DNA from: Larkinella knui
GTDB lineage: Bacteria > Bacteroidota > Bacteroidia > Cytophagales > Spirosomataceae
DNA length: 64,000 nucleotides
Direction: 5' to 3'
NCBI RefSeq assembly: GCF_003858645.1
Contig: NZ_RQJP01000003.1
Span: forward strand, 930,001 to 994,000
This document shows positions 59,835 to 64,000 of the stretch, piece after piece. The position numbers were made by a program, and so were the translations under genes. Position 1 is the stretch's first letter. Each line of letters starts with the position of its first letter. The notes under the pieces were generated by a model. It was not told where the DNA came from. It made no database searches and worked only from the letters and a program-made list of their open reading frames with translations.

Positions 59835-60395
59835 ATGCTCAAAAGCTGGACGTTTTACCTCGAACTCGCAGCCCGTTATTACGTTTTCCTGATACTCAAT
59901 GTATATGGATGGGGAAAGATTTTGGGCGGGCAGTTTTTCAGACCCGGTCATTTTCCCGCCGAAGCCGCCCGCCTGCCGTTAGCCGAAGCAAGCGGTTTTA
60001 ATTTGGCCTGGGCCTTTTTCGGTCATTCGCCTTTTTACATCTGGTTTATCGGCCTTTCCCAGATCGTCGGGGCGTGGTTGTTGCTAAGCCCGAAAACGAA
60101 ATTGCCGGGAGTCGCCATTCTGATTCCCATCCTGTTGAACATTGTGGTGGTCGATATCACGTTTCAAATTTCATTTGGGGCGATGGCGGTGGCGGCCACC
60201 TGTCTGGCGCTGCTGCTGCTGGTGTTGTTTTTAAATCTGCCAACCCTGAAAGCCATTTTCGCTATTCTTTGGCAACCAGCGGTATCCGAAAAGCCGGTAT
60301 TGAAAGCGCGAATGAAAACCATGGCCATCATTTTCGGCTTTCTTGCTGTGATTTTCGGGTTCCAGAGCCTCGTCATCTGGCTGGCCAATCTGTAA
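59835..60395 (+). CDS. DoxX-like membrane protein
   Basis: A 186-residue inner-membrane protein with about five hydrophobic segments (LAARYYVFLILNVYGWGKIL; WFIGLSQIVGAWLLLSP; ILIPILLNIVVVDITFQISF; AVAATCLALLLLVLFLNL; MAIIFGFLAVIFGFQSLVIW). The pattern with an early NVYGWGK and a polar IGLSQIVGAWLL helix resembles DoxX-like families, but I am not certain. The upstream in-frame start at 59793 overlaps accC; the ATG at 59835, 17 bases after accC, is preferred. It may be co-transcribed with accC, though no functional link is known. Confidence 0.7.
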   Translation: MLKSWTFYLELAARYYVFLILNVYGWGKILGGQFFRPGHFPAEAARLPLAEASGFNLAWAFFGHSPFYIWFIGLSQIVGAWLLLSPKTKLPGVAILIPILLNIVVVDITFQISFGAMAVAATCLALLLLVLFLNLPTLKAIFAILWQPAVSEKPVLKARMKTMAIIFGFLAVIFGFQSLVIWLANL

Positions 60396-60518
60396 ACCGC
60401 TCGACGCAGGATGCGTACAGAATTAAAAAACCACGATAATCGGCGGACAGGAATCGAAGTAATTAACAGGGTTGTGTAACTTAGCGCAGAAAACAAATTC
60501 CTTTTCCTAAATACCCCT

Positions 60519-61187
60519 ATGAAAAACCTAGTAGTATTTTGTTGTGCAATGCTCGTTCTGGGTGCTTGCTCAAAATCGTCAACGACCGCTTCCAAGTCGG
60601 CGTCATCGCCAAAAGCAGAAAAAGGCTGGATCAGCCTTTTCGACGGCAAATCGTTCGATGGCTGGAAAGTTGGCAAGAACGCCGAGTCCTTCAAAATCGA
60701 AGATGGAGCCATTGCGGTCAATGGTCCGGTTGGGCACCTTTTCTACGTAGGACCGGTGAAAGACCACAACTTCAAAAATTTCCAGTTCAAGGCCAAAGTG
60801 ATGACGCTGCCCGGCTCCAACTCCGGCATGTATTTCCATACGCAGTATCAGGAAGAAAGCTGGCCCAGAAAAGGGTTTGAGGTTCAGGTGAACAATTCGC
60901 ACACCGACTGGCGACGGACGGCGAGCCTCTACGCCATTCAGGATGTGAAAGAAACCTACGTCAAAGACAATGAATGGTATACCGAAGAAATCATGGTTCA
61001 GGGTAAAAAAGTGACCATCAAAATCAATGACAAAGTCGTGAACGAATACACCGAACCCGACAACGTGGAACGTCCGAAAGACATGGCCGAACGCAAAATC
61101 AGCAGCGGGACGTTCGCGCTGCAGGCCCATGATCCGAAAAGCAAAGTCTATTTCAAAGACATCATGGTGAAAGTGTTGCCCGACTGA
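60519..61187 (+). CDS. DUF1080 (3-keto-disaccharide hydrolase-like) lipoprotein
   Basis: A 222-residue exported protein. The signal peptide ends in VLGAC, so Cys17 is lipidated, and a Ser/Lys-rich linker follows. The DUF1080 beta-sandwich begins KGWISLFDGKSFDGWKVG and contains SNSGMYFHTQYQEES and the end FKDIMVKVLP. Family members cleave 3-keto sugars or bind carbohydrate, placing it on the cell surface with a possible sugar-oxidation role. Together with the PVC-type dehydrogenase at 38-41 kb this hints at keto-sugar metabolism in this organism, though the genes are not adjacent. Confidence 0.92.
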   Translation: MKNLVVFCCAMLVLGACSKSSTTASKSASSPKAEKGWISLFDGKSFDGWKVGKNAESFKIEDGAIAVNGPVGHLFYVGPVKDHNFKNFQFKAKVMTLPGSNSGMYFHTQYQEESWPRKGFEVQVNNSHTDWRRTASLYAIQDVKETYVKDNEWYTEEIMVQGKKVTIKINDKVVNEYTEPDNVERPKDMAERKISSGTFALQAHDPKSKVYFKDIMVKVLPD

Positions 61188-61207
61188 AAATGAATGAAGA
61201 GTTAAAA

Positions 61208-61275
61208 GTTAAGAATTAAAAATTAAAAGTACGGTCTGTACGCGTCGGCCTGCTTTTTAACTTTTAATTCTTAAC
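61208..61275. repeat. AT-rich long inverted repeat after DUF1080 gene
   Basis: GTTAAGAATTAAAA (61208-61221) pairs perfectly with 61262-61275, and the flanks (GAGTTAA repeats) add imperfect pairing. The loop is about 40 bases. It lies 20 bases after the stop and resembles the hairpin at 53255-53303 in its repeated GTTAAG units. It could be a terminator. Confidence 0.55.
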
Positions 61276-61358
61276 TCATACCTCTTCCTTTTTCCTTGCG
61301 TCTTCAAAACATCTTCTTCGGTTCCGGGTTTCTTAAGTATCATTAAACGAGAAACACC

Positions 61359-61730
61359 ATGAACCATTTTGAAACCCTGACGGAAGCGATGGAAAGCCTG
61401 CGCGAACGCGGCTATACGCACGAATTCACCCCAAAACGGGATTATCTGGAAGAAAGTGGTACGGGCTTAAAATTAAAAAGCGAAGAAATTACGGTCGATG
61501 AGTTTCACCGTTTTGAGGGCACCTCTGACCCCGGCGATGAGATGACGCTGTACGCCATTTCAACAACGAATGGCATGAAAGGCGTGTTTGTATCGGCACA
61601 AGGCACTTATTCGAATGAAGTGACTCCCGAATTAATGCAAAAATTTTCAATTGCCGAGCGGCCGGAAACCAATCTGGAAGGGTCCGTAAAGCCCATTCAT
61701 GCGCTTGGATTGGAAGCAAATGAGCAGTAA
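61359..61730 (+). CDS. Conserved hypothetical protein (often named phosphoribosylpyrophosphate synthetase)
   Basis: A 123-residue cytoplasmic protein. The conserved core is ITVDEFHRFEGTSDPGDEMT followed by LYAISTTNGMKGVFVSAQGT. I recall homologues in Bacteroidota databases labelled phosphoribosylpyrophosphate synthetase, but at 123 residues it lacks the two-domain PRPP synthetase fold and no PRPP-binding signature is visible, so that name is probably a carried-over mislabel. No signal peptide or membrane segment. Function unknown. It is a single gene, 190 bases before queA. Confidence 0.78.
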   Translation: MNHFETLTEAMESLRERGYTHEFTPKRDYLEESGTGLKLKSEEITVDEFHRFEGTSDPGDEMTLYAISTTNGMKGVFVSAQGTYSNEVTPELMQKFSIAERPETNLEGSVKPIHALGLEANEQ

Positions 61731-61876
61731 GTAGTAAGCCGTTTATACGATATACTTGCAATCGGCCTCCCGCGCAACGTATATTTGCTGACAACCCGTA
61801 CGCAATTGCCTTGTTTTTTCCCGAAAATACCGGCTGAATGCAATCGGCTCATTGTCAACTGCTAACTGTTTTTTGC

Positions 61877-61884
61877 TAATTTTG
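61877..61884 (+). promoter_or_regulatory. -7 box of queA
   Basis: TAATTTTG matches TAnnTTTG; a TTG at 61852-61854 is a possible -33 with a 22-base spacer. The queA start follows 36 bases downstream. Confidence 0.45.
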
Positions 61885-61919
61885 CGCTCTTTTGAGAGAG
61901 CTGCTCTTTTCTTGACCGT

Positions 61920-62963
61920 ATGAAGCTGTCTGAATTTAGGTTTGACTTACCCCAAAGTCTTGTTGCCTTGTATCCGCCCGAACGTGGGGAAGCGCGGCTG
62001 ATGGTTGTGGATCGTAAAACAAAAACCATCGAACACAAACAATTCTCCGACATCCTGTCCTATTTTGATGACGGAGACGTGATGGTTATCAACAACACCA
62101 AGGTGTTCCCCGCACGGCTTTATGGTAATAAAGAAAAAACCGGTGCTAAAATTGAAGTTTTCCTGCTGCGCGAACTCAACCGTGAAATGCGGCTGTGGGA
62201 TGTGCTAGTCGATCCGGCCCGGAAAATTCGGGTGGGAAATAAATTGTATTTTGGTGACAGTGACCTGGTTGCGGAAGTGATCGATAACACCACGTCCCGT
62301 GGCCGAACCATCCGGTTTTTATTTGAAGGGTCGCACGAAGAGTTTATGAAAGCGATCGATGAACTGGGCGAAACGCCTTTGCCCCGCGAAATCAAGCGCA
62401 AAACGGAAGACTCCGACCGCGACCGCTACCAAACCATCTTTGCCCAGCACGTTGGGGCCGTTGCCGCTCCGACGGCCGGTATGCACTTCACGAAAACCAT
62501 CATGAAGCGGATGGAAATCAAGGGAATCCATTTTGCCCCCATCACCCTGCACGTGGGGCTGGGCACCTTCCGGACCGTTGATGTTGAAGACCTGACCAAA
62601 CACAAGACCGACTCGGAAAATTATTCAATTACGGACTCCGCAGCCAATATTGTCAATCAGGCGCTGGACAAAAACAAGCGTGTTTGCGCCGTTGGAACCA
62701 CTTCGCTGAAAGCCATTGAGTCGTCCGTATCGGCCAATGGTCGGCTGAAATCCGTTGAAGGCTGGACCGACCGGTTTATTTTTCCACCCTACGATTTCAA
62801 AATCGCCAACGCGCTGTTGACCAATTTCCACCTGCCGGAATCCATTCTGATCATGATGACCAGCGCATTTGGTGGGTATGACCTCATTAAACAAGCCTAC
62901 GATATTGCCATTCAGGAGAAGTACAAATTCTTCAGCTATGGCGATGCGATGCTGATTCTTTGA
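61920..62963 (+). CDS. queA: S-adenosylmethionine:tRNA ribosyltransferase-isomerase
   Basis: A 347-residue enzyme that adds the cyclopentene-diol precursor (from the ribose of SAM) to 7-deazaguanine in tRNA, the penultimate step of queuosine synthesis. [19 protein letters not shown] at the start, [15 protein letters not shown]-type core ([14 protein letters not shown]) and [16 protein letters not shown], together with the end SYGDAMLIL, are family signatures. Length and residues look normal. It is monocistronic and followed by a strong terminator. Confidence 0.96.
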   Translation: MKLSEFRFDLPQSLVALYPPERGEARLMVVDRKTKTIEHKQFSDILSYFDDGDVMVINNTKVFPARLYGNKEKTGAKIEVFLLRELNREMRLWDVLVDPARKIRVGNKLYFGDSDLVAEVIDNTTSRGRTIRFLFEGSHEEFMKAIDELGETPLPREIKRKTEDSDRDRYQTIFAQHVGAVAAPTAGMHFTKTIMKRMEIKGIHFAPITLHVGLGTFRTVDVEDLTKHKTDSENYSITDSAANIVNQALDKNKRVCAVGTTSLKAIESSVSANGRLKSVEGWTDRFIFPPYDFKIANALLTNFHLPESILIMMTSAFGGYDLIKQAYDIAIQEKYKFFSYGDAMLIL

Positions 62964-62978
62964 TAGACAAAAGACGTG

Positions 62979-63030
62979 AGACAAGAGAAGAAAGACTTCA
63001 GGAAACGGTCTTTCTTCTCTTGTCTTTTTT
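62979..63030 (+). terminator. 18-bp perfect terminator after queA
   Basis: AGACAAGAGAAGAAAGAC (62979-62996) pairs exactly with 63008-63025 around an 11-nt loop, then a T run (63025-63030) follows. The purine-rich left arm has repeat-like AGACAAGAG units. It precedes ispD by 15 bases. Confidence 0.85.
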
Positions 63031-63045
63031 CTTTATTCTTATCCC

Positions 63046-63726
63046 ATGACAAACCGTTACGCCATCATTGTTGCCGGAGGAAGTGGCAGTCGGATGGGAA
63101 TCACGTCGCCGAAGCAGTTTCTGCCCATTGGCGGTTTGCCCATTCTTATGCACACCATCCGGCGATTTTGCTCGTCCGATCCTGATTTACAGGTTAGTGT
63201 TGTTTTACCGAACGAACAGTTCCCGGTTTGGAAAGCGCTTTGTCACCAGTATAATTTTACGGAATCAATCGAGGTTATAGCGGGTGGCCAGACGCGGTTT
63301 CAGTCGGTTCGGAATGGGCTGGCGCACATTGCGACGAACGACGGTTTGGTGGCGGTTCACGATGGCGTCCGCCCGTTTGTTACAACCGACCTGATTCAGG
63401 CCAGTTTTGAAACCGCCAGCCGAACGGGAAGCGCCGTGGCCTGTGTGCCACTAAAAGATTCGGTTCGACTTCTGGCACCGGACGGAAGCAGTCAGGCGGT
63501 CGACCGGGCAAATTACCGCCTAATCCAAACGCCACAAACGTTTCAGCTCGCACTTTTCCGACGTGCCTTTCAGGCAGAGGAACAACCTTTTTTTACTGAT
63601 TGCGCCAGCGTTGTCGACTACGCCGGATATCCCATTACGCTCATCGACGGTTCGTACGACAACATAAAGATCACGACACCGGAAGATTTAGCCATTGCCG
63701 AACAGAAATTACGATCCGTATTCTAA
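63046..63726 (+). CDS. ispD: 2-C-methyl-D-erythritol 4-phosphate cytidylyltransferase
   Basis: A 226-residue enzyme of the MEP (non-mevalonate) isoprenoid pathway that joins CTP and MEP. The nucleotide motif IIVAGGSGSRMG is at the start with Arg16, and Lys23 (SPKQFLPIGG) matches Lys27 of E. coli IspD. HDGVRPFVTTDLI and the end DNIKITTPEDLAIAE are family signatures. It is followed by meaB with a one-base overlap (TAATG), so the two are likely co-transcribed. Confidence 0.96.
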   Translation: MTNRYAIIVAGGSGSRMGITSPKQFLPIGGLPILMHTIRRFCSSDPDLQVSVVLPNEQFPVWKALCHQYNFTESIEVIAGGQTRFQSVRNGLAHIATNDGLVAVHDGVRPFVTTDLIQASFETASRTGSAVACVPLKDSVRLLAPDGSSQAVDRANYRLIQTPQTFQLALFRRAFQAEEQPFFTDCASVVDYAGYPITLIDGSYDNIKITTPEDLAIAEQKLRSVF

Positions 63727-64000
63727 TGCGTCGACTCCCGCCCGACCACTATATTACCGGTATTCGCTCCGGTGACCGGCTGGTGCTTAGCCGTGCGATC
63801 ACCCTGGTGGAGAGCCAGTTAGAGAGCGATCAGGTGCTGGCATTACAGGTATTGGAACAGGTGTTGCCCCAAACGGGGCAATCGATCCGGGTCGGCATTA
63901 CGGGTGTTCCGGGTGTGGGGAAAAGTACGTTTATCGAAGCCTTCGGCAAGCAGCTCACGACAATTGGAAAAAAAGTGGCGGTTTTGGCGATCGATCCAAC
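63726..64000 (+). CDS. meaB: Methylmalonyl-CoA mutase-associated GTPase MeaB (3' truncated by window)
   Basis: The first 91 codons are visible. The start ATG overlaps the ispD stop by one base. The Walker A motif VGITGVPGVGKSTFIEAFGK is typical of the ArgK/MeaB GTPases, and the preceding helix (ESDQVLALQVLEQVLPQTG) fits. MeaB protects and loads the B12-dependent methylmalonyl-CoA mutase. The rest lies beyond the window. Confidence 0.92.
   Translation, partial: MRRLPPDHYITGIRSGDRLVLSRAITLVESQLESDQVLALQVLEQVLPQTGQSIRVGITGVPGVGKSTFIEAFGKQLTTIGKKVAVLAIDP

Overview
The window is a chromosomal segment of a Bacteroidota bacterium, most likely a Cytophagales/Spirosomaceae relative (Spirosoma- or Larkinella-like; inferred). 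Support comes from a SusC/SusD pair with an ECF sigma and FecR anti-sigma, a CRTAC1/ASPIC lipoprotein, a PmoA-like/PVC-type dehydrogenase fusion, PadR plus 'permease prefix domain 2' transporter genes, a serine-palmitoyltransferase-like enzyme, a small Hc1-type histone-like protein, the general lack of Shine-Dalgarno sequences, and several Bacteroidetes-type -7 promoter boxes (TAnnTTTG). Gene density is high and no phage, insertion sequence, CRISPR, rRNA or tRNA was seen.

Layout. 1-2 kb: end of an RND pump gene, an acyl carrier protein and a nucleotide-sugar epimerase. 2-6.5 kb: a GAF-domain protein translationally coupled to polyphosphate kinase 1. 6.5-10.6 kb: a TonB-dependent receptor, a small unknown gene and a nitronate monooxygenase. 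10.7-13.8 kb: a PadR regulator coupled to an FtsX-type permease, with a strong inverted repeat upstream. 13.8-22.2 kb: a histidine kinase/response regulator pair divergent from a TolC-RND-MFP efflux operon and a DUF202 protein. 22.4-27.1 kb: a TetR regulator divergent from an operon of an ABC-exporter membrane domain without its ATPase, an HlyD-type adaptor and a TolC-type channel. 27.1-37.5 kb (minus strand): sigma factor, FecR, SusC with STN domain, SusD, then a terminator and a large FG-GAP/ASPIC lipoprotein. 37.8-41.6 kb: a 1278-residue PmoA-like/dehydrogenase/HEAT/cytochrome c fusion. 41.7-54.4 kb: gatA, tatA, a DUF1232 protein, mdh, a porin, a Met-zincin-like metalloprotease, a SIMPL protein, an M23 peptidase, a POT peptide transporter, an eIF1-like protein and a HigBA toxin-antitoxin pair. 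54.4-64 kb: a lipid kinase with a 37-residue membrane protein, an NTF2-like protein, a MaoC hydratase, the histone-like protein, a serine-palmitoyltransferase-like enzyme divergent from accC, a DoxX-like protein, a DUF1080 lipoprotein, queA, ispD and the start of meaB.

The sigma/FecR/SusC(STN)/SusD block reads as a surface-signalling nutrient-uptake locus without glycoside hydrolases. The oxidase-like fusion is divergent from it and may use related sugars (inference). The most unusual unit is the TetR-controlled exporter at 22.4-27.1 kb: six membrane helices end exactly where the nucleotide-binding domain should begin, and the adaptor gene overlaps the stop. A candidate operator palindrome lies at its predicted transcription start. 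The RND pump at 17.4 kb also lacks two of the usual proton-relay residues. Many gene ends carry perfect 9-23 bp hairpins, some of them purine-rich and related in design.
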